A stretch of 12,638 bases of DNA from Pseudomonadota bacterium (GCA_023436825.1 JAEZHS010000200.1:1-12638), one strand, 5' to 3'. Positions 1 through 7,710 are shown, counted from the first letter of the stretch. Notes: a model not told the origin generated them from the sequence alone. Made by a program: numbers and translations.

Positions 1-618
1 GCACCGGACGCCATCGAGCTTCGCGATGGTGCGGTGTATGGCGGCGGACAATCGATTCCCTTCGCGATGCTGGTCGGCGCGGACGGCCTCAAGGTGCGGG
101 GCACGTTCACCGCGCCTGCCGTCCCGCACGACGCATCGCGCCTGGAGAACCACCAGTCTCCCGCCTGGCATGCACCGAGCTTCCACGCCCACGCGGTCGA
201 CCTCTCGGTCGATGAGGATACGGGCGACGTCACCGTGCACCGCTACGTGGTCGCGCAGGACGTGGGCTTCGCCATCAATCCGACGTATGTCGAGGGGCAG
301 ATCGAAGGCGGCGCCGTGCAGGGCATCGGCCAGGCCCTGTTCGAGGAGATCGTCTCGCGCGACGGCATCGTGCAGAACCCGAACCTGACCGACTACAAGA
401 TGCCGACCATGCAGGACGTTCCGGTTATCGAGACGATCCTGGTGCAGCATCCCACCGCACACGGCCCGTCCGGCGCCAAGGGCGTCGGCGAGCCGCCCTG
501 CATCGAGCCGCCGGCGACGATCGCCAATGCGATCGCCGTCGCGACCAGTGCGCGCGTGCAGACCCTGCCGATCACGGCAGAGCGCATCTGCGCGGCGCGC
601 GGGCAGATCGAGCGATGA
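1..618 (+). CDS. Molybdenum hydroxylase large subunit (xanthine dehydrogenase family), C-terminal part only
   Basis: This is the C-terminal 205 codons of the molybdopterin-binding catalytic subunit of a xanthine/aldehyde/CO dehydrogenase-type enzyme; the gene runs off the left edge, open in frame 1 from base 1. Visible family marks, numbered from the first visible codon, are VAQDVGFAINP at 84-94, the glycine-rich EGGAVQGIGQAL stretch at 102-113 that contacts the cofactor, and GAKGVGEPP at 159-167. Glu164 in that last motif corresponds to the catalytic glutamate that activates the Mo-bound hydroxyl in this family. Such enzymes hydroxylate N-heterocycles, aldehydes or related small molecules, passing electrons through 2Fe-2S and FAD domains or subunits. 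The loop that separates CO dehydrogenase from other members lies outside the window, so the substrate class cannot be told. The IclR regulator starts 57 bases downstream on the same strand, followed by an importer, which suggests a catabolic role. Family assignment is firm; specificity is unknown. Confidence 0.93.
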   Translation, partial: APDAIELRDGAVYGGGQSIPFAMLVGADGLKVRGTFTAPAVPHDASRLENHQSPAWHAPSFHAHAVDLSVDEDTGDVTVHRYVVAQDVGFAINPTYVEGQIEGGAVQGIGQALFEEIVSRDGIVQNPNLTDYKMPTMQDVPVIETILVQHPTAHGPSGAKGVGEPPCIEPPATIANAIAVATSARVQTLPITAERICAARGQIER

Positions 619-675
619 CGATGGTCCGTGTGCGCATGAATGGACATCTGCGGCGCTTCATGGCGGGCGGCTGAC

Positions 676-1494
676 ATGGCGACTCGTTCACGCACGGCCA
701 AGGCGGCAACCAAGGGCGATCGCAGCCAGACGGTCGAGCGCGCGCTCGACGTGCTGGCGGCCTTCGACGACGCGCATCCGGAGCTCGGCATCCGCGAGCT
801 GGCTCGAATGTTGCAGATGGATCGCACGGTGGTTTACCGGCTTGTCGCGACTCTCGAGGAGCGCAATTTCCTCGAGCAGAACCCGGCAACGCGGCGCTAT
901 CGCATCGGCCAGGCGGCCTTCACGACGGGTCAGTTCTACGTGCGCTCCAATCCCATCTTCAACGCCGCGGTGCCGCGCCTGCAGGCGGTGGCGGCGACGC
1001 ACAACGTCAATGCCTTCCTCGCGACGCTGCACGAAGACTCCGTGCTCTACATGAGCTCGATCCAGCTGCGCGAACCCATCACGTTCCTTCTGTCCGCGGG
1101 AAGCCGCGGCCGCCTGCACACAACGTCGCTCGGCAAGGTGCTGCTGGCCGGGCTGGAGGACGCCCAGGTCGAGAGGACCCTGAAACGCATCCGCATGGTG
1201 CCGCTGACCCCGCGCAGCCAGGTCTCGATCAAGGGGCTGATGAGCGAAGTGCGGCAGGTCCGCCGGCAGGGATATGCGACGTCGCGCGACACGATGGTGA
1301 TGGGGCTGGCGAGCGTCGGTGCGCCGATCCGGGACGCCAGCGGCGCCGTCGTCGCGGCGATCAGCCTTTCGTTGCCGAGCGACGAGGCCGACGAGGCCTT
1401 GGTGCGCAAGCTGACCCGCACGGTGCTTCAATGCGCTGAGCAGATCAGCATCGCGGTGGGAGCGAAGCTCGATATGTGTGTGGCTGCTGCTTAG
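676..1494 (+). CDS. IclR family transcriptional regulator
   Basis: This is a 272-residue cytoplasmic DNA-binding regulator of usual IclR length. Residues about 15-77 form the N-terminal winged helix-turn-helix (SQTVERALDVLAAF, then IRELARMLQMDRTVVYRLVATLEE, ending RRYRIG). Residues about 95-262 form the effector-binding domain, with the family-typical RLHTTSLGKVLLAGL and GYATSRDTMVMGLASVGAPI segments. I chose ATG 676 because GGCGGGCGG lies just upstream and the protein then begins at the usual distance before the HTH; the in-frame ATG at 640 has no ribosome binding site. IclR proteins sense small organic acids or aromatics and activate or repress adjacent catabolic and transport genes. Its place between a molybdenum hydroxylase and an ABC importer makes both the likely targets, and its 19-base distance to the importer suggests co-transcription. 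The effector is not deducible. Confidence 0.95.
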   Translation: MATRSRTAKAATKGDRSQTVERALDVLAAFDDAHPELGIRELARMLQMDRTVVYRLVATLEERNFLEQNPATRRYRIGQAAFTTGQFYVRSNPIFNAAVPRLQAVAATHNVNAFLATLHEDSVLYMSSIQLREPITFLLSAGSRGRLHTTSLGKVLLAGLEDAQVERTLKRIRMVPLTPRSQVSIKGLMSEVRQVRRQGYATSRDTMVMGLASVGAPIRDASGAVVAAISLSLPSDEADEALVRKLTRTVLQCAEQISIAVGAKLDMCVAAA

Positions 1495-1513
1495 AAGAGG
1501 GGGTTACGGAAAC

Positions 1514-3139
1514 ATGGGCAGGTTGCGGCGACGGTCGGTCCTCGGGGCCGGAATGCTGGGTGGAGTTGCGGCGTCGTTGGGCGCGCCGCTGGTAAAGCGA
1601 GTCGAGGCCGCGGATCCGCGGACCCTGACCGTGGCGTCGACGACGGACGTGGATACGCTCGATCCGGCGTCCTTCCGAACCGACGGCGCCTACACGGTGA
1701 CGACGAACGTCTACGACACCTCGATCGGCTGGGAGGTCGCACCCTCGCCCAGCGTGCCGGGCGTCTCGACGGCGGTCCCGTCCAAATTCGTGCCGAATCT
1801 CGCGGAGTCCTTCTCGACCGAGGACGACGGCGCGACGATCGTTCTCAAGATCCGGCGCGACGCCAAGTTCCCGAGCGGCCGCCCGATCACGGCGCACAGC
1901 ATCAAGTACATGCTGGATCGCGGCCTGCAGTCGCCGGGCTACGTCCGCCTGACGATCCCGCGCTACCTGCGCGTGACGTCGCCGGACAGCTTCATCGTGC
2001 GCGACGACTACACCTTCGTGATGAAGATGCCTGGGCCGACGCCGCTCGCCTATCACATCCTGTCGCTCTGCACGCTGTCCGTGGTCGACGAGGTCGACGC
2101 CAAGGCGCATGCGACGGCGTCCGATCCCTGGGCGACCGAATGGTTCCGTCGCAACACGACGGGCGGCGGCGCCTACACGCTCACCAAGAACGAGCCCGGC
2201 GTCGGCCTGGTGATGGAATACAATCCCGGCAGCTGGCATCCCAAGCCGTTCTTCGAGCGCATCAATACGCGCTTCGTTCCGAACGAATCGGATCGCATCC
2301 TGCTGATAAAGCGCGGCGCGATCGACATGATGACGGGGGTCGGCCTCTCGCCGCGCAACCTCAAGGCGCTGGCGGCCGAACCGAAGATCCAGGTCGTCTC
2401 GGTTCCCGACACGAGCTGCCATTTCCTGTGCATGAACGGCAAGAAGGCGCCGCTCGACAACGTCAAGCTGCGGCAGGCGATCAACTACGCCATTCCGATC
2501 GATGCGATGCTGCAGAATCTGCTGTTCGGCTATGCCACGCAGATGAAGAGCCCACTGCCCTCGCTGATGCCGGGCTACGATCCGACGATGTCGCCCTATC
2601 GCTACGACATCGCCAAGGCCAAGGCCCTGGTGCAGGAGGCCGGACTGGGCGGCCAGCCGATCACCCTGGAGCTCGCGGTGCGCGTCGGCTGGACGACGCA
2701 CGAGCAGGCGGCAACCTGGATCCAGGCCGAACTGGAGAAGATCGGTCTCAAGGTCGCGATCGTGCGCGAGACGGACGCGGCGTTCCGGCAGGCCGCGATC
2801 GGCGGCAAGCACATGCTGTCGCTCGAGGCGTGGCAGTCCTGGGTGAACGACCCGATCTTCCACATGAACGCCAACTTCGCCAGCGCGTCGACCAACACCA
2901 ACAGCTCGTTCTACAACAACCCCGTGCTCGACAAGCTGTTGGCCGACAACATGCACGAGCCCGACGCGGACAAGCGCGCCGCGGCGGTCAAGGAGGCGCA
3001 GAAGATCCTCATCGACGACGCGGTGTGGGGGTTCCTGTGGTACGAGAACTGGACGCGCGTGGCGCGCAAGGATCTCACCGGCTTCACCAAGCGCTGGGAT
3101 ACCTTCGACCGTTATCGGGATCTCCGCCTCAAGAGCTGA
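1514..3139 (+). CDS. ABC importer substrate-binding protein, peptide/opine/nickel family (SBP_bac_5)
   Basis: This is a 541-residue extracytoplasmic receptor that delivers substrate to the adjacent Dpp/Opp-type permeases. The N-terminus (MGRLRRRSVLGAGMLGG) is a signal peptide with a twin-arginine-like motif: Arg6-Arg7-Ser-Val-Leu, then a weakly hydrophobic core, with probable cleavage near VEA-A at 30-33. The mature part has the SBP_bac_5 hallmarks: DTLDPA near 47-52, KFVPNLAESFS at 91-101 followed by FPSGRPITAHSIKYMLDRG, and a C-terminal lobe ending in the FLWYENW region. ATG 1514 is preferred because GAGGGGG at 1497-1503 sits ten bases upstream; GTG 1478 in the same frame overlaps the regulator gene and adds residues before the signal. 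It is the first gene of a five-gene importer operon. Family members bind peptides, opines, glutathione, nickel chelates or aromatic conjugates, so the ligand is open. No lipobox cysteine follows the signal, so it should be soluble in the periplasm. Confidence 0.95.
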   Translation: MGRLRRRSVLGAGMLGGVAASLGAPLVKRVEAADPRTLTVASTTDVDTLDPASFRTDGAYTVTTNVYDTSIGWEVAPSPSVPGVSTAVPSKFVPNLAESFSTEDDGATIVLKIRRDAKFPSGRPITAHSIKYMLDRGLQSPGYVRLTIPRYLRVTSPDSFIVRDDYTFVMKMPGPTPLAYHILSLCTLSVVDEVDAKAHATASDPWATEWFRRNTTGGGAYTLTKNEPGVGLVMEYNPGSWHPKPFFERINTRFVPNESDRILLIKRGAIDMMTGVGLSPRNLKALAAEPKIQVVSVPDTSCHFLCMNGKKAPLDNVKLRQAINYAIPIDAMLQNLLFGYATQMKSPLPSLMPGYDPTMSPYRYDIAKAKALVQEAGLGGQPITLELAVRVGWTTHEQAATWIQAELEKIGLKVAIVRETDAAFRQAAIGGKHMLSLEAWQSWVNDPIFHMNANFASASTNTNSSFYNNPVLDKLLADNMHEPDADKRAAAVKEAQKILIDDAVWGFLWYENWTRVARKDLTGFTKRWDTFDRYRDLRLKS

Positions 3140-3143
3140 GGAG
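3138..3143 (+). promoter_or_regulatory. Ribosome binding site deciding a TTG start
   Basis: GAGGAG overlaps the stop codon of the binding-protein gene and lies six bases before TTG 3150. The spacing is ideal, and it is the main reason for accepting a TTG start for the first permease. Confidence 0.7.
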
Positions 3144-3149
3144 CGCGGT

Positions 3150-4166
3150 TTGCGGTTCGGTCGCTTCGTCGCCAAGCGCGTCGCCCTGGTGATCCCGACC
3201 CTGTTCGGTGTCGTCACCGTGGGCTTCCTGCTGGCCTACATGCTGCCGGGCAACCCTGTCCTCGTGCGGGCAGGCCTGCTCGCCACGCCCGAGTACATCG
3301 CCGAGATGGCCCAGAAGATGGGCCTCGATCAGCCCTGGTACGTGCAATACGGCCGCTATGTCGGCGGCCTGCTGCACGGCGACCTCGGGCAGAGCGCCTC
3401 GACCGGGCGGCCGGTGCTGGAGGATTTCCTGCAGCGCCTGCCGGCCACGCTGGAGCTCACTCTGGCAAGCCTGCTCATTGCCGTGGTGATCGGCGTCCCG
3501 CTCGGCGTGCTGTCGGCCGTCCACCGCAACACGCTGCTCGACCATATCGGACGAGTGGTCAGCGTGTTCGGCGTGGCGATGCCGACCTTCTGGATGGGCC
3601 TGATCGCAGTCCACCTGTTCTACTACGAGCTTCACCTGACGCCGGCGCCGCTCGGCCGCATCGCCATGAACCTCGAGCCGCCGACGACCATCACCGGTCT
3701 CTATGTGGTGGATTCGCTGCTGACAGGGAATTTCCCCACCCTGTGGTCGAGCCTCGGGCAGCTCATCCTGCCGGCGATGACGCTCGGCCTCAGCGTCATG
3801 GCGCCGATGGCCCGCATGGTGCGCGCCTCGATGCTGGAGGCCCTCGAGGCCGACTATATCCGTACCGCCTGGGCGGCCGGCCTGCCCGCCCGCCAGGTCA
3901 TCTACGGCGACGCCCTGCGCAATGCCCTGATCCCCGTCGTGACGACCTTCGGCCTGGTCTTCGGCTTTCTCCTTGCCGGAAACGCGGTGGTCGAGAGCGT
4001 GTTCGCCTGGCCGGGCATCGGCAACTACGCCGTCTCGGCGCTCCTGACCAAGGATTCCGGCCCGTTGCAATCGTTCGTGCTCTTCGTCGCCTTCAGCTAC
4101 GTGCTGGTGAATCTCGCCGTCGATATTCTCTACGGGCTGATCGACCCGCGGATCAGGCTGTCATGA
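3150..4166 (+). CDS. ABC importer permease, DppB/OppB type
   Basis: This is a 338-residue inner-membrane permease, the first half of the heterodimeric channel. The N-terminus carries the first membrane helix (VALVIPTLFGVVTVGFLLAYMLPGN from residue 11), followed by the large periplasmic loop typical of DppB-like subunits, with GLDQPWYVQYGRY and HGDLGQS. Further helices lie in LASLLIAVVIGVPLG and the segments after it. The cytoplasmic EAA loop that contacts an ATPase is at about 228-260 (EALEADYIRTAWAAGL, then LRNALIP). Length is normal for the family. The start is TTG with a strong GAGGAG six bases upstream; the first in-frame ATG would remove the first membrane helix. The gene begins ten bases after the binding protein and ends in an ATGA overlap with the second permease, indicating translational coupling. 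Confidence 0.96.
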   Translation: MRFGRFVAKRVALVIPTLFGVVTVGFLLAYMLPGNPVLVRAGLLATPEYIAEMAQKMGLDQPWYVQYGRYVGGLLHGDLGQSASTGRPVLEDFLQRLPATLELTLASLLIAVVIGVPLGVLSAVHRNTLLDHIGRVVSVFGVAMPTFWMGLIAVHLFYYELHLTPAPLGRIAMNLEPPTTITGLYVVDSLLTGNFPTLWSSLGQLILPAMTLGLSVMAPMARMVRASMLEALEADYIRTAWAAGLPARQVIYGDALRNALIPVVTTFGLVFGFLLAGNAVVESVFAWPGIGNYAVSALLTKDSGPLQSFVLFVAFSYVLVNLAVDILYGLIDPRIRLS

Positions 4167-5071
4167 GCGTGCTGGCGGGCGAAGCGATCGAGGACCAGGA
4201 CGACGATGTCGTCGTCCCTCCGGCCACGCGCCGGCTGCGGGCAGCGCGCTGGCTGCGGCGCAATCCCGTCTCGGCCGCCGCCATCCTGGTCATCCTGTTC
4301 CTGGCCTTCGTCGCGGTCTTCGCGCCGGTGCTGGAGCCGTACAAGCCCGACGTCCCCGATCCGATGGCCGTGCTGAAGGCCCCGTCGTGGGCCCATCCGC
4401 TCGGCACCGACAGCTTCGGACGCGATGTCCTGTCCCGCATCATCGATGCGACGACCCTCGATCTCAGCATCGCCCTGGCGGCCACGCTGGTGGCGCTGTC
4501 GATCGGCATGGTGATCGGCGCCCTGAGCGGCTATCGCGGCGGTTGGGTCGATCTGCTGGTGCTGCGCGTCGTCGACGTGCTGATGGCCTTCCCCGCCTTC
4601 ATCCTCGCCATGGGCATCACCGCGGCGCTCGGCAACAGCATCGCCAACGTGGCGATCGCGCTCGCGATCACCCAGCTCCCGGCCTACGTCCGCCTGGTGC
4701 GCGGCGAGATGCTGCGCGTGCGCACCCTGGAATATGCCGAGGCCGCCGTCTCCATCGGCAATCCGTCGTGGCGCGTCGCCCTGGTGCATCTCCTGCCCAA
4801 CTGCCTGCCGCCGCTCACCGTGCAGGCCACGCTGGCCATGGGCTATGCGGTTCTGACCATGGCATCGCTCTCCTTCATCGGCCTCGGCATAGCGCCGCCG
4901 CAGAGCGAATGGGGATCGATGACGGCCGACGGCGCGACCTACATGTCGACCGGCGAGTGGTGGCTGTTCGTCTTCCCCGGCGTCGCGATCGTCGTGACCG
5001 TGCTCGCCTTCAACCTGGTCGGTGATGCGCTGCGCGACCTGCTGGACCCGCGCCTGCGGGGAACACGATGA
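4163..5071 (+). CDS. ABC importer permease, DppC/OppC type
   Basis: This is a 302-residue inner-membrane permease that pairs with the DppB-like subunit. An acidic, presumably cytoplasmic N-terminus (about residues 9-15) precedes WLRRNPVSAAAILVILFLAF, the OppC N-terminal helix. The family signatures HPLGTDSFGRDVLSRII, LSFIGLGIAPPQSEWG and, at the end, FNLVGDALRDLLDPRL are all present. The EAA-type loop is around EYAEAAVSIGNPSWRVALVHLLPN. The reading frame is open well upstream inside the previous gene, but ATG 4163 is the right start: it forms an ATGA overlap with the stop of the first permease, and the protein then has normal family length. The 3' end forms another ATGA overlap with the first ATPase gene. 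The two permeases and two ATPases must be made in matched amounts, which this coupling would serve. Confidence 0.96.
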   Translation: MSVLAGEAIEDQDDDVVVPPATRRLRAARWLRRNPVSAAAILVILFLAFVAVFAPVLEPYKPDVPDPMAVLKAPSWAHPLGTDSFGRDVLSRIIDATTLDLSIALAATLVALSIGMVIGALSGYRGGWVDLLVLRVVDVLMAFPAFILAMGITAALGNSIANVAIALAITQLPAYVRLVRGEMLRVRTLEYAEAAVSIGNPSWRVALVHLLPNCLPPLTVQATLAMGYAVLTMASLSFIGLGIAPPQSEWGSMTADGATYMSTGEWWLFVFPGVAIVVTVLAFNLVGDALRDLLDPRLRGTR

Positions 5072-6045
5072 GCGCGCTGCTCGAAGTCGAGGATCTGTCG
5101 GTCGAGTTTGCGACCGACGACGGCGTGGTGAGCGCGGTCGACGGCGTGACCCTGTCGGCCAGGCCGGGAGAGATCCTGGGAATCGTCGGCGAATCCGGCT
5201 CGGGCAAATCGGTGCTGATCTCGGCGATCCTGCGCCTGGTCCGGGCGCCGGGCCGCATCGCCGGCGGGCGCCTGCGCTTCGAGGGGCGCGACCTGCTGGC
5301 GTTGCCCGAGGCAGAGCTGGAGGCGATCCGCGGCGCCCGCATCGCGCTGGTGCCGCAGACGCCGCGCACCTCGCTCAATCCGCTGATGACGGTCGGCCGC
5401 CAGATCGAGCGGCTGCTGCGCCTCCATCGCGGCATGGACAGGCGCACCGCGCAGGAAGCCGCCATTGCCATGCTGGAGCGCGTCCGCATTCCCGATCCCG
5501 GGCGGCGGGCTGCGCAGTACGCGCACGAGCTCTCGGGCGGCATGTGCCAGCGGGTCATGATCGCCATGGCGCTGGCGACCGAGCCGCGCTTGCTGCTGGC
5601 CGACGAGCCGACGACGGGCCTCGACGTCTCGATCGGAGCGCGCATCCTTGAGCTGCTGCGCCAGCTCGGCGAGGAAACCGGAGCCGCCATCGTCCTGGTG
5701 ACGCACGACCTCGGCGTCGTGGCGCAGACCTGCCATCGCGTGGCCGTGATGCATGCCGGGCAGCTTTCCGAGCTGGCCGCCGTCGACGAGCTTTTCGAGC
5801 GGCCCCTGCATCCCTATACGCGGGCGCTGGTGCGCTCGATCCCCCGCATCGACCAGGAGATCGCCCTCAAGCCGATCGTGGGCGCCGTGCCCTCGCTGAT
5901 CAACGTCCGGCCGGGCTGCCGCTACGTGCGGCGCTGTCCGGATGCGCTGGCAGCCTGTCGCCGCCAGCGTCCGCCCCTGATCGCCGCGGCGACCGGCCAT
6001 CGCGTCGCCTGCCATGCCGTCGAGCAGTCGCATGTCGTTCGTTAG
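5068..6045 (+). CDS. ABC importer ATP-binding protein, DppD/OppD type
   Basis: This 325-residue cytoplasmic ATPase helps drive the importer. All nucleotide-binding elements are visible: Walker A GESGSGKS at 41-48, Q-loop Gln97 in LVPQTPRTSLNPLMTVG, signature LSGGM at 155-159, Walker B LLLADE at 175-180 with the catalytic Glu180, D-loop GLDV, and switch His213. The C-terminal oligopeptide-transporter extension (HPYTRALVRSIP and onwards) carries four cysteines, Cys284, Cys290, Cys297 and Cys315. This arrangement is known in the DppD/OppD family and has been linked to an iron-sulfur cluster in a DppD structure. The Met in LSGGM replaces the more usual Gln, a common variant in DppD-like proteins. 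The start overlaps the upstream permease stop (ATGA). Substrate specificity lies in the binding protein, not here. Confidence 0.97.
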   Translation: MSALLEVEDLSVEFATDDGVVSAVDGVTLSARPGEILGIVGESGSGKSVLISAILRLVRAPGRIAGGRLRFEGRDLLALPEAELEAIRGARIALVPQTPRTSLNPLMTVGRQIERLLRLHRGMDRRTAQEAAIAMLERVRIPDPGRRAAQYAHELSGGMCQRVMIAMALATEPRLLLADEPTTGLDVSIGARILELLRQLGEETGAAIVLVTHDLGVVAQTCHRVAVMHAGQLSELAAVDELFERPLHPYTRALVRSIPRIDQEIALKPIVGAVPSLINVRPGCRYVRRCPDALAACRRQRPPLIAAATGHRVACHAVEQSHVVR

Positions 6046-7000
6046 GGTCCGCGGCCTCGACATGCATTTCCCGGTGCGGGGAATGGGCTGGCTGAGCCAG
6101 CGTCGCGGCCCGCCGCCCGTGGTCCGCGCGGTCGACGGCATCTCATTCGATATCGACCAGGGTCGCACGCTCGGCCTGGTGGGCGAATCCGGCTGCGGCA
6201 AGTCGACCGTGGCGCGCTGCGTCACCCGGCTGCTGTCGCCCACCGCCGGGACCATTCGCATCGGCGACAGGCAGCTCGACCAGCTCGAGGGCGAGCCGCT
6301 GCGTGCGGCGCGCCGCGACGTGCAGATGGTGTTCCAGGATCCGCTCGCGGCCCTCAATCCACGCATGTCGGTCGAGCGTGCGGTGTCGGAGCCGCTGCGC
6401 CTCCACACCACCCTGAGCCCGGCCGAGCAGCGCGAGCGGGTTCGCGAGATCCTCGCCGAGGTGGGACTGCGGGCCGACGTGATGGGCCGCTATCCGCACG
6501 AACTGTCGGGCGGCCAGCGCCAGCGCGTGAACATCGCCCGCGCCCTTGCCTGTGCGCCGCGCTTCGTGGTGCTCGACGAGCCGACCTCGGCGCTCGACGT
6601 GTCGCTGCGGGCCCGCGTCATCCTGATGCTGGAGGAGCTCAGGGAACGGCTCGGCCTCACCTACCTCTTCATCTCCCACGATCTTGCGACGGTGAAGTAC
6701 CTCGCCCAGCGGGTTGTCGTGATGTATCTCGGCTCCGTGGTCGAGGAGGCGGACACCGACGAGCTGTTCGCCCATCCTCGCCATCCCTACACGCGCGCAC
6801 TGCTGGCCGCCGTCCCCGTGCCCGATCCCAAGGTGCACGGCGAGCCGTTCGTGCTGTCGGGCGAGATTCCGAGCCCGCTGGAGCGGCACGAAGGCTGTCC
6901 GCTGCGCTCGCGATGCCCCATGGCGACCGCCATCTGTACCCAGCCGGTCGTGCCGCGCGAGGTGGCGCCGGGGCACGTCGTCGCCTGCCACTTCGCGTGA
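6032..7000 (+). CDS. ABC importer ATP-binding protein, DppF/OppF type
   Basis: This 322-residue ATPase is the partner of the DppD-like subunit. Walker A GESGCGKS is at 51-58, Q-loop Gln102 lies in [16 protein letters not shown], the signature LSGGQ is at 158-162, Walker B VVLDEP contains Glu183, and the switch His216 lies in [12 protein letters not shown]. The oligopeptide C-terminal extension has four cysteines (Cys289, Cys295, Cys302, Cys319), in GCPLRSRCP and further on. ATG 6032 is preferred because [15 protein letters not shown] is a normal DppF-like beginning; an in-frame ATG at 6014 would add six residues and cannot be excluded, and neither has a strong ribosome binding site. The gene overlaps the upstream ATPase by 14 bases, so coupling is likely. 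It is the last gene of the importer operon. No clear hairpin-plus-T-run terminator follows. Confidence 0.96.
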   Translation: MSFVRVRGLDMHFPVRGMGWLSQRRGPPPVVRAVDGISFDIDQGRTLGLVGESGCGKSTVARCVTRLLSPTAGTIRIGDRQLDQLEGEPLRAARRDVQMVFQDPLAALNPRMSVERAVSEPLRLHTTLSPAEQRERVREILAEVGLRADVMGRYPHELSGGQRQRVNIARALACAPRFVVLDEPTSALDVSLRARVILMLEELRERLGLTYLFISHDLATVKYLAQRVVVMYLGSVVEEADTDELFAHPRHPYTRALLAAVPVPDPKVHGEPFVLSGEIPSPLERHEGCPLRSRCPMATAICTQPVVPREVAPGHVVACHFA

Positions 7001-7015
7001 TGCCGCCGGCACTAC

Positions 7016-7044
7016 GTTGCCAAGTCTCTCCCCCGCTTCTATGT
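7016..7044 (+). promoter_or_regulatory. Candidate promoter for the FMN reductase gene
   Basis: In the 94-base gap after the importer operon, GTTGCC (7016-7021) is followed after exactly 17 bases by CTATGT (7039-7044). This resembles the alphaproteobacterial housekeeping pattern CTTGAC-N17-CTATAT at four and five of six positions. The start of transcription would be near 7051, leaving a leader of about 44 bases that contains GGGGAG at 7079-7084, ten bases before the ATG. It is based on a hand match only. Confidence 0.4.
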
Positions 7045-7094
7045 AGCCGCGAGCTTCATTGCTGACAGAGCAGTAACCGGGGAGAAACCGAGCA

Positions 7095-7664
7095 ATGTCC
7101 GAGACCATCAAACTCGTCGCCTTCTGCGGCAGCCTGCGCAAGGCGTCGTTCAACCGCCTGGCGCTGAACGCGTTCGGCGAACGACTTCCGGCCGGCGTGA
7201 CGGCGCAGACGATCGAGATCGATTGGCCGCTCTACAATGCCGACATCCAGGCGCAGGGTTTCCCGGCGCCGGTGCAGGCCGCGCAAAAGGCCATGCTCGA
7301 GGCGGACGGCATCGTCCTGGTCTCGCCCGAATACAACTACGGTCCGTCGGGCGTGCTGAAGAACGCCATCGACTGGCTGTCGCGCATGACGCCGCAGCCT
7401 TTCGCCGCCAAGCCGATCGCGATCTTCGGCGCATCCGGCGGCGTGCTGGGCACGGCGCGCGCGCAATACCAGCTGCGCCAGATCCTGGTGTTCCTCGATG
7501 GGCGCCCGGTGAACAAGCCCGAAGTCATGATCGGCGCCGCCGCCAATCGCTTCGCCGACGGCAAGCTCACGGACGAGGCGACCGGCAAGCTTCTGGCCGA
7601 TCTCGGCGCGTCGCTCGTATTGGCGGTCCGTCATGCCAGAGCGATAGCGCAGCACGCGAAGTAA
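7095..7664 (+). CDS. NAD(P)H-dependent FMN reductase, ChrR/YieF-type quinone/chromate reductase
   Basis: This is a 189-residue cytoplasmic flavodoxin-fold enzyme. GSLRKASFNR at 12-21 is the FMN-phosphate loop. SPEYNYGPSGVLKNAIDWLSR at 77-97 contains the conserved segment that packs on the flavin and forms the dimer/tetramer interface, and RQILVFLDGRPVNKPE at 128-143 is also characteristic. The pattern closely recalls Escherichia coli ChrR/YieF in length and order, judged from memory rather than alignment. Such enzymes make two-electron reductions of quinones and can reduce chromate and other oxidants, giving protection from redox stress. ATG 7095 follows GGGGAG ten bases upstream. The gene has its own candidate promoter and a strong inverted repeat 22 bases after its stop, so it is probably monocistronic and unrelated to the importer. 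The physiological substrate is uncertain. Confidence 0.93.
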   Translation: MSETIKLVAFCGSLRKASFNRLALNAFGERLPAGVTAQTIEIDWPLYNADIQAQGFPAPVQAAQKAMLEADGIVLVSPEYNYGPSGVLKNAIDWLSRMTPQPFAAKPIAIFGASGGVLGTARAQYQLRQILVFLDGRPVNKPEVMIGAAANRFADGKLTDEATGKLLADLGASLVLAVRHARAIAQHAK

Positions 7665-7686
7665 TCACCGGACGCCGAACTAATTT

Positions 7687-7710
7687 CCTCGACCATGCAC
7701 ATGGTCGAGG
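7687..7710. repeat. 24-base perfect inverted repeat (11-base arms, 2-base centre)
   Basis: CCTCGACCATG (7687-7697) is followed by CA and then its exact reverse complement, CATGGTCGAGG (7700-7710). It lies 22 bases after the FMN reductase stop and 79 bases before the protease start. As RNA it would fold into a stem of ten or so pairs with a four-base loop. No run of T follows on either strand, so it is not a textbook intrinsic terminator. It could be an unusual terminator, an mRNA 3'-end stabiliser, or a dimeric regulator's operator just upstream of the protease promoter. Confidence 0.75.

Noticed and set aside
640..675. ATG 640 as start of the IclR regulator
   Set aside because: No ribosome binding site and twelve atypical extra residues (including a Cys and a Trp) before the normal IclR beginning.
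1478..1513. GTG 1478 as start of the binding protein
   Set aside because: It overlaps the regulator, lacks its own ribosome binding site, and ATG 1514 is preceded by GAGGGGG and starts a good signal peptide.
1445..3217. 590-codon open frame on the minus strand opposite the binding-protein gene
   Set aside because: Its translation is Arg/His/Asp-rich with no recognisable fold and exactly shadows a well-supported gene; high GC keeps the opposite frame free of stops.
4939..6411. Long minus-strand open frame opposite the ATPase genes
   Set aside because: Same shadow effect; the plus-strand frames have full ABC motifs.
7001..7015. Small palindrome TGCCG-C-CGGCA as importer operon terminator
   Set aside because: The five-base arms with a one-base centre cannot form a useful hairpin and no T run follows.
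6143..7153. Minus-strand open frame opposite the second ATPase
   Set aside because: Shadow with biased composition, crossing an intergenic region and a supported promoter.
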